A stretch of DNA of 25,571 nt, from assembly GCA_015179025.1 (NCBI GenBank), contig WHUX01000452.1, positions 1 through 25,571 of the forward strand. Direction: 5' to 3'. A program made the translations under genes and the position numbers. The DNA is from Terfezia claveryi. Taxonomy: Eukaryota; Ascomycota; Pezizomycetes; Pezizales; Pezizaceae. The notes under the pieces are model-generated. The model had not been told where the DNA came from and made no database searches. It worked only from the letters and a program-made list of their open reading frames with translations. Position 1 is the stretch's first letter. Every line of letters begins with the position of its first letter. Positions 1 to 8,336 of this stretch are shown here, piece after piece.

Positions 1-258
1 GACTCATTATGATACCTGATCATAATGGATACAAGATGGCTCATTCTAGATACGTTCTGTATCATAGATGACGCCAGAGAAAGTAATAGAAATGAGGCTG
101 ACAATAGAATAGAGAATAAGACATGACATCAGTTGCCGAACAAGATAGGCAACTGGAACAGGAGAAAGTGGTTAACTTGCTGACCACATAAAACATGTCA
201 GTAATGAGTCAGTGATAAAGGAAAGAGATAACGTGCTAAAGAAAGACAACACTAATAC
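1..258 (+). pseudogene. Degraded 5' part of element A (probable upstream gag remnant)
   Basis: No long open frame is present. Short coding-like pieces occur in different frames: one at about 9-70 beginning MIPDHNGYKM, then a charged piece rich in Asp, Glu and Arg at about 68-122, then a short coiled-coil-like piece around 147-190. They are separated by stops and frame changes. Position and direction suggest the N-terminal part of the gag of chromovirus A, whose 5' LTR would lie left of the window. This is inference; the stretch could also be untranslated leader. Confidence 0.35.
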
Positions 259-1278
259 ATGAGTAATCCATATACTAATCCAACTGAAGGAAATACCTAA
301 ACAAGTAAAATGCGTCCTAAACATTAGATAAAGAAAATCCTAAAAATAGCCAAAGAGATTCCAACGTTCAAACAAGACTTATAGTAAGGAGAAAACAAGT
401 ATTCCTTACACCTCGCTCCTAAAGAAGCGAAAGAAATTGCTATCGACCTGGCTCATAGCAATTGGTGACAACACAAAAGGATGCACTGGTCCTTTTGCCG
501 TGATTTTTACTGTCCAGTTCATAGCAGCTCCCACGCCATGAACAACCGCATGTTCACCATCGAAACATGTGCAATTTGCAACCACGACAGACATGGTAGT
601 TTGAACTATGACCTGACAGCCTTAGTTCTTAAGAAGGAGAAGGAATTCCTTACGACTCGTATTGTGCATATCTTATCCGCAAATGAGCCTCAAAAGGAAC
701 TAGCACCAGTACAACAAACGCCAGCTTATCCACCTCCACCAGCTCTTAGCCATGAAGAAGCTATCCAGGAAATTGGAGAATGGACAAAAAGATGGATTGC
801 CAACAAGCCAACACAACCCACTCTCCAACCCAGCATTCAGTTCAGTAACCCTACCGAACGGATGACCAACCAACAAATGGAACAGGAGATCATGGATACT
901 CCTGTTGCTCCACAACAACCATGGAATGGACCTCAACAACCAGCTGCAACCTCTAGCAGCAGTAACGCAATTCCAATCAATACCGCCGCCGTCACCACTC
1001 GTTCTAAAAAGCGAGTAGCCATTGACGAAGATCTACCCTCTTTCATTCAAGACACTAAGACCTCCAGACAGCGTTGTGATTTCTGTAAGTTCTCAGGACA
1101 TAATGCTTCTACATGTAAGGAGAAGAAACCTACCATCAATGATTTCAACACAAGGATCGAACCGACCCTCAACAAGCTCATTAAAGAGAAGCACATCAGC
1201 GACGGATGGGAAGACGACAAGGACTACTTCATCACACACTGGCTTGACCAAGGAACAGGTATGAAAGCCGCATATTAA
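259..1278 (+). pseudogene. Gag-like pseudogene of chromovirus A
   Basis: This is the nucleocapsid-type part of an LTR-retrotransposon Gag, which would coat the element RNA in cytoplasmic particles. The frame can be followed from an ATG at 259 through several stops (TAA, TAG, TGA) before 481, then is open from 481 to 1278 (265 codons). The open part begins with a Cys/His cluster (CRDFYCPVH, then TCAICNHDRH), continues with a Pro/Gln-rich linker at about 75-165, and has a CCHC zinc knuckle at about residues 199-212 (CDFCKFSGHNASTC, spacing CX2CX4HX4C). Stops at 298, 328, 379 and 382 read as CAA or CAG changed to TAA or TAG, a C-to-T pattern. Immediately downstream comes integrase, so protease, RT and RNase H are missing. 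Family assignment rests on the knuckle and on the chromodomain integrase next door. Confidence 0.7.
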
Positions 1279-1350
1279 TCATGCATGAGAGTATGTCCTA
1301 TCTGGAAGAACTACTATGATACCTTTGTGAACTGAAAGGATCATAGAAGA

Positions 1351-2320
1351 AAAGATGGATTTTTGTATGTCAAGAACCGACAAGAACAATGGAGATTAGT
1401 CTTACCCTCTACCTTTAACATCGAAGGTAAGAACTATCTCGAATTGGTTATTAAAGATGCACATGAAGTAACCGCTCATGGTGGCATTGAAAAAATGATG
1501 AAATATCTTACTGACCGATATGATTACCAGTCCTTTGCAGAACCAACTAAGGACTATATCAGAAGTTATGATACTTGTCAACGGACAAAGTATTCCAACA
1601 AGGCGCCACTTGGACTCGTAACCCCATTACATGTACCAAGTAGGCTATGGACTGACATATCGATGGATTTTCTTAAGTTAGCACCTGTGTTTACTAAGTG
1701 TTCAATTTTGTACCCGAATATTCTAGTTGAAGAAGATCATGTAGTTTGTATTTCACGACTTTGGACGATTGTTGATAGACAATCAGGATTCAAGTTTCTT
1801 ATTCCTGTCTCAGATAATTTCACAGCAGAACAATGTACTGCTACCTTTGATACTCATGTAGTCCCACTATGGGATACCCTTTCTGTATTGTTTTTGACCG
1901 CGACACTCTTTTTATGTCAACGCACTTTCAAGATTGGGCTAGGAATAAAGGAATCAAGTTGGAACCGTCCACCGCATATCATCCACGTGCAGATGGACAA
2001 TCGGAAATTGTGAACAAAGAAATTCTACAAGTAGCAAGACCTGTAAAATCGAAGGATTTGATTGGCTACAGAAACTACAGGATACAGTTGAAACTCAACT
2101 CTAGGTATAATCCACTAGACAGAATAGTCCCTTTTCCACACTATTTGGATTTAATGCACATTTGGCGTATCGATACTTCCATACCCTATTAATGCATATG
2201 TACCGCAAATGAATGTCATGAGGTAACGTCTAAAAACCTATATGACGCCAAGAAGACTCAAGCATCTCAAGCAAACAAACGACTACCCAATACAGCCAAA
2301 TTTCAGTCAGACAACAAGTT
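1351..2320 (+). pseudogene. Integrase pseudogene of chromovirus A (frameshifted)
   Basis: Ty3/gypsy integrase inserts element cDNA into chromatin. The reading starts in one frame (open from about 1351 to 2013) with the N-terminal zinc region (two His at DAHEVTAHGG, then DTCQ where the first Cys of the CxxC pair has become Tyr). It continues to the first catalytic Asp in SMDFL. The frame then switches near 1869 to one carrying the second catalytic Asp (VFDRD) and the catalytic Glu in DGQSEIVNKE, ending at 2192. A further stretch in that frame at about 2217-2310 (KNLYDAKKTQASQ) matches the usual integrase tail before the next frameshift at about 2315. The DDE residues are present but spread over two frames, so this copy cannot make an active enzyme. 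It follows gag directly because the central pol domains are deleted. Confidence 0.85.
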
Positions 2321-2938
2321 ATGCTTTCCTCAGAAAACATCAACCTATCGAACGTCTCACCCAAACTCAAACCAAAATGGCTAGGCCCATTTCCCATTAT
2401 TTCTAGTAATCGGAAACGCAATAACTATACCCTAGACCTATCCAGTCAACCTGACCTCCACCTCATATATAATACTTTTCATATCAGCAAACTTAAACCC
2501 TACTATAAAAACGATCCTACCCAGTTCCCTTGTAGACAATCTCAGGTACCAGGACCAATTCAAGAAGATCATTATGAAGTTGAAAAGGTATTAGAATTCA
2601 GAACAGCTCCTCGAACTGGAGAAAGACAATATAAGGTCAGATGGCTTGGATACTTACCTAAATATGATTCCTGGGTAAACACCAAGGATATCACTACCGA
2701 AATTCTTCAAGACTTCTGGATGACCGGAAGTATGGAAGATACTTTCAAGAGACGTCGAAGAACTAAAGGAAAACAAGGACCACGAACCAGAGATGAGACC
2801 CGAGCTCTCATCCAACAAGAACGAGATAGAATCATGAGTCAAGGAAACACTAAGGATATTCATGTTAATGCTAATATATTAACAATACATCAAATCTTAG
2901 GACGTATGGAAACCAATATGGCAGAGCGAAAGAAGTAA
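2321..2938 (+). pseudogene. Integrase C-terminus and chromodomain of chromovirus A
   Basis: This is the end of the pol polyprotein. Residues about 12-60 form the small SH3-like integrase C-terminal domain (KPKWLGPFPI then YTLDL and TFHISKLKPY). Residues about 84-125 are a chromodomain (YEVEKVLEF, YKVRWLGY, DSWV), which in this family is known to bind methylated histone H3 and direct integration to heterochromatin. A basic tail (FKRRRRTKGK) and a predicted helical end follow. The stretch is open for 205 codons, but only as the last fragment of a broken polyprotein; the in-frame ATG is internal, not a real start. The stop at 2936 lies 20 bp before the polypurine tract. Confidence 0.85.
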
Positions 2939-2958
2939 GGATAGGAAATCCTTCTATG

Positions 2959-2966
2959 TGGGGAAG
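2959..2966 (+). other. Polypurine tract of chromovirus A
   Basis: GTGGGGAAG, ending one base before the LTR begins with TGTAATGG. A purine run at this position primes plus-strand DNA synthesis in LTR elements. The call is by position and composition. Confidence 0.75.
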
Positions 2967-3120
2967 TGTAATGGAGAACATTGTTTCATTGCTTATATAA
3001 TTGATTATATACTTTTGTATTTCCTATATTACTACTATGTTATGTAACTAAGCTCTCGACTGAAGGACTAGCCTTCTACCACCTACTATTGCTTTATAAG
3101 CGTCCATAGCATGCGGAATT

Positions 3121-3142
3121 TGCCATGGGAAGTCCCATGGCA
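3121..3142. repeat. 22-bp palindrome in U3 of LTR A
   Basis: TGCCATGGGA and its exact reverse complement TCCCATGGCA are separated by two bases (AG). It lies ~220 bp upstream of the TATA box, next to the tandem repeats, so it could be a dimeric protein-binding site or a hairpin. Confidence 0.7.
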
Positions 3143-3161
3143 CTTGCCATATGAAGACACC

Positions 3162-3265
3162 CTCATTATGGCTGCGTGACCTCTATTTAAGGTGTGTGAC
3201 TCATTACTATGGCCATATGACCATCGTTTAAGGCGTGTGACTCATTACTATGGCCATATGACCCC
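3162..3265 (+). repeat. Three tandem repeats in U3 of LTR A
   Basis: Units begin at 3162, 3200 and 3241 with CTCATTA and run for 38, 41 and about 25 bp. The second and third share CTCATTACTATGGCCATATG exactly; the first is diverged. The core includes the palindromic hexamer CATATG and the units end in GTGTGA. The position upstream of the TATA box suggests an enhancer-like array; no factor can be named. Confidence 0.7.
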
Positions 3266-3341
3266 TTTTGTACAGCGTACCACCTTCTGGTGTGCCACCC
3301 TTTATTGTATTTATTTCCTTAGTCATCAGATCTCAGAGGAG

Positions 3342-3350
3342 TATAAATAG
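3342..3350 (+). promoter_or_regulatory. TATA box of LTR A
   Basis: TATAAATAG in the middle of the LTR, at the position expected for the U3/R border promoter of an LTR element. Transcription would start about 25-35 bp downstream, near 3370-3385. Confidence 0.65.
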
Positions 3351-3497
3351 GCCACTGGATTCCCTCTAGAATCCACAAGAAAGATAAGAAGCAACCAAGC
3401 AAGCACACAGAGCAAGCAAGCCTATATTCCAATCAGATCAAGATCATATAGCTAGATAGCACAAATCATATAAGATAGATTACACCATTTAATTACT

Positions 3498-3640
3498 GTT
3501 CCCTTCGGGAACGTCCCACATAGTAATCTCCCTACCCTTCTGAGGTCTTACCTCAGCAGAACCGAAATACACAAACGTCCGTACCTACGGATATAGATTG
3601 TATAAATGGTACAGAATGAATACTGTCTAGTACCATTTAT
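3498..3640 (+). other. Four successive stem-loops in R/U5 of LTR A
   Basis: Perfect stems in order: GTTCCC/GGGAAC (3498-3512, loop TTC), CTGAGGT/ACCTCAG (3540-3556, loop CTT), CCGT/ACGG (3579-3590, loop ACCT), and an 11-bp pair ATAAATGGTAC/GTACCATTTAT (3602-3640, 17-nt loop). All lie downstream of the TATA box, so they would be in the element RNA. A role in polyadenylation, translation or RNA packaging is possible but not shown. Confidence 0.65.
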
Positions 3641-3645
3641 TACAG

Positions 3646-3939
3646 TGGGGCAATGCTGGGGCAGTGCTGGGACAGTGCACCATCATCTGACCCATTACAT
3701 GATTTGAAATCAATATGATAGAAACTTCTAGAAACTACTAGGAAATAGAACTACAAGTATTGCGTGACCCTTCCAATGAGTCATGCTCATTACTATAATA
3801 AAATACATGAGTTACTATACCTTTGTTATCATCTACCGGCCGACACTGGTGGCCTGATAATATCTTATTCCACCATGTTAAAAGTTAGTATGTAACGGGA
3901 GTTACATTTGATTGGAAAATGGAATGTGACTTCCTTACA
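3646..3939 (-). repeat. Left LTR of element F (294 bp)
   Basis: This is a direct repeat of 4798-5093. It starts TGGGGCAATGC and ends CTTCCTTACA on the + strand, so in the preferred - orientation it starts TGTAAGGAAG and ends TTGCCCCA (TG...CA). The two copies are about 96% identical by eye. Most differences are transitions, plus a 2-bp indel (CC present only in the right copy near 5007). It abuts the end of LTR A. Confidence 0.8.
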
Positions 3940-4797
3940 TGGCTCCCTCAAAAAAGAGAGTCCCACTATTAAATATTAAAGTTTTACCTTGTCGCAAGAT
4001 GTTGTTTATAAATATATGTTGTTATATTGATAAGATTTGTTGATACCACACAATAATAAATAACTATTCGGTCAGGCCTCCAACCTTTCCAACACAAGTT
4101 ATTAAGTTTGTCGCACATTACCAGAAAATGTGGGACCTTACAATTAAGTAACCAATTCAATTGTACTGACTTTGGTGAAGAGGAACCAAGTCTGACTTTG
4201 GCAAGGAAAAACCAAGTCTTTAAATATGTATCTAAATCTTGAGGTATAAGTTGTATACTTAATAACTTCCTATTGACAAGTACTTTTTATTTTAACCTTT
4301 AGCTATTATAATAAACTCTTTGTCTCGAGTTTAGTTATAACACTTCATACTATTGTAATAGAGGTAGATATGTCTATTACTTTTTATAGAAGCTTGCTAT
4401 TATTACTACTTGAGACTTAAATAATAAAGTACTATGTCCTATTAAAAAATGTAAAGTAAAGTGGCATGCTTCATAACCAACTCTCTACTACCGGGCGGTA
4501 GTACTAGAGTTTACTACAGCAAACTATAGGTGCATGGAACCTATAGCTTCTGTTTAAGTATATCTTGCTTGCATATATTCTATTGTCACTCTAGTTGTAA
4601 AAGGTAGGCCCGACTGGCCTATAACTTGTTATTGAAACATAGAGAGAGATGGGCCCAAACAGGCCCAGAATATAATAGCTCAATACTTTATTATTGGTAG
4701 ATATCTACTACTCTGTTTCTGTCTCATTCACTGGCTTGAACTGACTTGAAAGCTTCTCCAACTGAGAGGAATTTAGGGGACTATATACTGTCCAGAG
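3940..4797 (-). mobile_element. Internal region of element F, no recognised gene (TRIM-like)
   Basis: This is 858 bp between two LTRs. Read on the - strand, the end next to the 3' LTR has a T-run followed by the purine tract GAGGGAG (3942-3948 as its complement), a typical polypurine tract with U-box, so the element probably points left. A - strand frame is open from about 4290 to 3980 (~100 codons) but has no ATG and resembles nothing I know. Small hairpins occur at 4488-4501 (CTACCG/CGGTAG) and 4524-4546 (CTATAGGT/ACCTATAG). No gag, protease, RT or integrase motif is visible. It fits either a TRIM (terminal-repeat retrotransposon in miniature) or an internally deleted element. Confidence 0.6.
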
Positions 4798-5093
4798 TGG
4801 GGCAATGCTGGGGCAGTACTGGGGCAGTGCACCATCATCTGACCCATTACATGATTTGAAATCAATATGATAGAAACTGCTAGAAACTACTAGAAAATAG
4901 AACTACAAGTATCGCGTGACCCTTCCAATGAGTCACGCTCATTACTATAATAAAATACATGATTTACTATACCTTTATTATCATCTGCCGGCCGACGTTG
5001 GTGGCCTGCCATAATATCTTATTCCACCATGTTAAAAGTTAGTATGTAACAGGAGTTACATTTGATTGGAAAATGGAATGTGACTTCCTTACA
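4798..5093 (-). repeat. Right LTR of element F (296 bp)
   Basis: Partner of 3646-3939. Its right end (TTACA at 5089-5093) is followed at once by CTGGCCTCA, which is family B pol sequence (compare the complement of about 10686-10694). This LTR therefore sits in B0, while the left LTR sits against LTR A. The 5 bp outside the two LTRs (TACAG and CTGGC) do not match. Confidence 0.8.
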
Positions 5094-6075
5094 CTGGCCT
5101 CATGAATAACAAGTGGTTAGGAATTCGGAACGTATTGAAGTTTGGCAAGTAGTACTCTGGACTTGATCATTACGGTTTAGAAGATAACATAGTAACCTAT
5201 AAACGTCGACTATATATATCTGACAACAACTCCCTTAAGTTGAAAGTGGCTTTCCAGTGTCATGATGCCAAAGTTGCAAGTCATTTCGGATGTAACAAAA
5301 CCCTCGAGCTCATGAAATGAAATTACTACTGGCCTAATATGGAAGACTGGGTACGAAACTTCATTCGCACATGTGATGCTTGCCAAAGAAACAAGACAGT
5401 AAGACATATGAAATATGGCAAGCTCGTACTTCTTCCAATCCCTTATAGGCCATGGGACCACATTTCCATAGATTTCATCACTGATTTACCACCAGTCAAA
5501 GGGTATAATCAGATCTGGGTTATTGTCAATAGGTTTACTAAGATGTTAGATTTCATTCCCTTAAAAAACCGGAAGGCAAAAGAGTTGGCTGGGATATTTG
5601 TCAAGGAGGTTTGGAGGCTGCACGGATTACTAAAGAGGGTTGTTTCAGATCGTGATTCTGTGTTTACAAGTTTGTTTTGGATAGAGGTAATGCGGTTATT
5701 AGGAGTTAAGTTGGATAAGTCATTGGCATATCACCCCCAGACCGATGGTCAAACCGAATGAGTCAACCAAACCCTTAAGCATTATCTACGGACATATTAC
5801 TGTTAGGATCAGGATGACTGGGTCGAGTTATTACCATTTGACGAGTTCTGTTATAATAACACTGTCTATTCTAGTACCAAACTCACACTATTCTTTACTG
5901 CATATGCTCAACACCCAGAAAACAATTTCCTGAACCCAAACGAAGCCTCAACTGAATCGAACAACCCTGAAGTAGTCAAGACAGTCAAAACCTTGGATGT
6001 AATGAGGGAGGCTATGAGGGATAATATGAAGGCAGCACAGGACTGGATATCCAAATACTACAATCTTAAGGTAGC
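5094..6075 (+). pseudogene. Integrase pseudogene of chromovirus copy B0 (5' part)
   Basis: Ty3/gypsy integrase in one main frame. From about 5150 it shows the N-terminal HHCC zinc finger (CHDAKVASHFGCNKT, then CDACQRNK). The RNase H-fold core carries Asp in SIDFITDLP, Asp in VSDRDSVF and Glu in DGQTE, and a helical connector (MREAMRDNMKAAQD) leads to the C-terminal domain. Stops interrupt it at 5318 (TGA), 5759 (TGA, just after the catalytic Glu) and about 5801 (TAG). The B1 copy has CAA at the position of the first; the second is TGA in B1 too. The gene is cut at 6075 by insertion of B1 and resumes at 15522. Its upstream RT part is missing, replaced by element F. Confidence 0.85.
6071..6075. 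repeat. Target-site duplication GTAGC, left copy (B1 insertion)
   Basis: GTAGC directly precedes the left LTR of B1 and is repeated at 15517-15521 directly after its right LTR. The uninterrupted homologous site in B1's own integrase (complement at 8254-8258) has GTAGC once, so this is a true duplication. Confidence 0.9.
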
Positions 6076-6368
6076 TGTCACAGGGGCCCTATTGACTGAT
6101 AGCGCTCTTGCAACTATTAGGACGGCCGTAATTTGCTGCCGCAACAATATCTATTCTGCAACACAGAATATCAATCCTATAGCAGTAAAGTTCAATCCAA
6201 CTATAGTCCCTCACGACGGATCTTATTTCACAACACAAAATAAATCCTATGTCGCTTGAACGTAAAGTTAACTCAAGACTTAGAACTTTGTAGGCTTCGT
6301 GTACTCAAGGTGCTCTTGCTTTTGAATACTCGCTGGTAGTAGAATGAATTCAACCGGAACTACTTGCA

Positions 6369-6377
6369 CTATTTATA
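6369..6377 (-). promoter_or_regulatory. TATA box in LTR of B1
   Basis: TATAAATAG on the - strand (seen as CTATTTATA), ~1.16 kb into the LTR. It is kept in the other family B LTRs (for example TATAAATAG at 17401 in the B0 LTR). It implies a very long U3 and about 290 bp of R plus U5. Confidence 0.65.
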
Positions 6378-7066
6378 TCCCGCAGTATTCGTAGATATTC
6401 TTATGATAAAAATATTTTATAAAACGCGGGCTTACCTGTCACCTTGGAATTTCTTCCTAAGTGTTATGCCATCCACACCTTTGTTAATGCAGTTGCTATC
6501 TGCACTCGTTGTCACAGGTTACTAACCCGAACGTAGAGAATATTTCCATATCTGCATGTTATACGTACTTCGCTTATAGCTCGCTTATCCCATTAAAGAA
6601 TTCTTATCCGAGACAACTAAATTCAATCCCAGATACGTTACAAATCCCCGATACTAGCGAATTACCATCCGACAATATTCAAAGGCATCTAATTATTTTT
6701 CCGGCAATATTCACTTAATAGTGTCTAGTGTCTATTGAAAATAATTTTCAACTGCACATAACTCTATGAATAGAGAACCGTGGGTCACAAGTAGATTACC
6801 ATTGGAAAGGTATCAACGCATAGAAGATTATAGAATCTTAGTTTATCACGATACCCAAATTATTCACGGAGTTATTACCAATAATAAGTAAACCTCCTTG
6901 TGGACCTATATAACCATATTAAAAGTCTTATATCTCCATGAGTTTAACTCCGATCATAAAAAGGATTGCAGAAATGGAATTAAGACGAAGAGTAGGCCTA
7001 GATAGAACCTTGAAACACTAAATTCGGAGAACTTTATGTTTTGGCCCTACCTTTAGCCTCTGTCCT

Positions 7067-7118
7067 GGGCGCACTCCCTTATAGTGTCACCGGACGCACT
7101 TTGGTCTAAAGTGCGCCC
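7067..7118 (-). other. Competing hairpins in U3 of family B LTR
   Basis: An 8-bp stem CGCACTTT/AAAGTGCG with a 5-nt loop sits at 7095-7115. A second, overlapping pairing joins GGGCGCACT at 7067-7075 with AGTGCGCCC at 7110-7118. Both cannot form at once. The inner hairpin is present in the 9200-10657 and 14055-15516 copies too. Confidence 0.55.
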
Positions 7119-7166
7119 TCGGTCCTTCATTTTTTTAGTTATTTTTACCGAATTATTTTCCTGCAG

Positions 7167-7215
7167 TTCAGGGTAATAATTCAATATTCAGGGTAATGCC
7201 AAGACTTCAGGGTAA
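7167..7215 (-). repeat. Three spaced TTCAGGGTAA motifs in family B U3
   Basis: Exact 10-bp copies start at 7167, 7187 and 7206, about two helical turns apart. The array recurs in each family B LTR with slight decay: all three exact in 10285-10340, first unit altered in the 15140 region. Confidence 0.7.
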
Positions 7216-7537
7216 CAGCTAATATAGCTAGCATATATATGTATATAGTCCGCATATTAATCTGAGTATAACTATTGAACCGTTAATCGGATTCTTATGA
7301 AACTTAAATCGTAGCTCCCTCAAAGGTCTATGGACGTTTCATAAGGTTCTTAACCATCTAGGATAATTATAAACCACTCCAAGGTTCATACCCGTTTCAT
7401 ATACTTAACTCTTATAGATAAGTATTAGATATGTTTGTACCAAACTGCTAAGAGTGTACCTAGAGTTCATATAGATTCTAGGGTCGTTCTATAAGGGCCC
7501 AAGTACCTTTGGTAGGGCTGGATGTCACCCCGTGACA

Positions 7538-7781
7538 GTGCCTCCCCCCTTAAGGTTCTTGTCCGCAAGAACCTAATTGATCATACAATCAGAATCATTA
7601 TTGCTACTAACAATAATGGATGGGGCTTGAGGTCCAGTCCTCATATACGACAGCCAAAACATAGCTGCGTACGTCTCTTTGCACCCCTGGGACAATATGG
7701 CATAAGAAATACAGGTAAAACAAAAACGTAAAGATAATTCAAAAAACCTAATGCCTAATAATAGGAAAAAAAGAAAAATCC
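7538..7781 (-). other. 3' untranslated region of B1 with hairpin and polypurine tract
   Basis: Between the chromodomain stop (7782-7784) and the 3' LTR there is no gene. Read on the - strand it contains a T-rich stretch, then a perfect 8-bp hairpin GGTTCTTG/CAAGAACC with a 4-nt loop (7554-7573), then the purine tract AAGGGGGGAGG (7541-7551 as complement) directly before the LTR. The B0 copy has the same arrangement at 16204-16239. Confidence 0.75.
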
Positions 7782-8336
7782 TCACAAGATAACATCAGGG
7801 TCCCGAGGCTTACGAGGATTATCCAGATGGAATTTTCGAATTAATTCGGCTGCTCCATCCTTCAGGTTCTCATATGGTTCCCATGTGTCGTCATCAGGAC
7901 CGTAACCCTTCCAAGAGACTAAATACATAACCCGTCCCTTCCTGAGCTCACTCATCCTAACCTTTTCTACCTGGTATTCCGATTCTTTGAGGTCAACTGG
8001 AGGGGGTGTTGGTTAGCGTCTGCTGGCAATCGTATTAAGGTGGTAGGGTTCCAACAAACTAATATGAAAAACTGGGTGAGTTTTGCCTGTACTTGGGGGA
8101 AGCTCTAACTCATAGACATAAGTGCCAATAAGCCATTTAATTCTAAACTTCCCTCGTAACTTGTAGTCAAGCTTCTTGGTCGGACGCCTTGTTTTGATGT
8201 TCTTTGCATTAACCATAACCCAATCTCCCACTTTGAATGTTAGTTCCTTCTCTGCTACCTTGAGATTGTAGTATTTGGACATCCGGTCCTGCGCTGCCTT
8301 CATGTTCTCCCTCATAGCCTCTCTCATTGCATCCAA
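7782..8336 (-). pseudogene. B1 integrase C-terminal domain and chromodomain
   Basis: End of the B1 pol polyprotein. The first 107 codons (8336-8013) hold the integrase connector and SH3-like domain: MREAMREN, FKVGDWVMVNAKNI, KLDYKLRGKF, then VFHISLLEPYH. A TAA at 8013 breaks the frame where copy B0 has TCA (Ser), a transversion and so not explained by cytosine deamination. The same frame continues with a chromodomain (YQVEKV, then [21 protein letters not shown], about 7960-7830) and ends at the TGA at 7782. The aromatic residues expected for binding methyl-lysine are visible (Y, W, and W of DTWEP). Family knowledge suggests heterochromatin targeting. Confidence 0.87.

Larger units (their letters stand above)
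2967..3644 (+). repeat. 3' LTR of chromovirus A (678 bp)
   Basis: The boundaries are set by the polypurine tract on the left and by terminal inverted bases: it starts TGTAATGG and ends CCATTTATTACA. It contains a TATA box (TATAAATAG at 3342), three degenerate tandem repeats and a 22-bp palindrome in U3, and a series of stem-loops in R/U5. No second copy is in the window, so its exact ends rest on structure and not on an LTR pair. The next base (3645) abuts the LTR of element F without a recognisable target-site duplication. Confidence 0.75.
6076..7537 (-). repeat. 3' LTR of B1 (1462 bp)
   Basis: On the + strand it runs from TGTCACAGGGG to CCCCGTGACA. It is nearly identical to 9200-10657 and 14055-15516, and matches 16240-17697 in the opposite orientation. 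On its right (element 5' side) lies the purine tract, which proves it is the 3' LTR of B1. Landmarks: TATA box complement at about 6369-6377, U3 motifs TTCAGGGTAA at 7167, 7187 and 7206, and a hairpin at 7095-7115. The + strand reading frame at 6509-6718 is antisense to the LTR and not considered a gene. Confidence 0.92.

Noticed and set aside
5993..6259. 88-codon frame joining integrase to downstream sequence as a fusion protein
   Set aside because: It simply reads from the B0 integrase through the insertion junction into the B1 LTR.
6509..6718. 69-codon + strand frame, also seen antisense at 17060-17269
   Set aside because: It lies within family B LTRs on the antisense strand, starts from TTG, is broken in the 9200-10657 copy, and its conservation only reflects LTR similarity.
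7167..7215. GGGTAA repeats as a telomere-like tract
   Set aside because: Only three copies with 9-10 bp between them, and the unit is TTCAGGGTAA, not a contiguous TTAGGG array.
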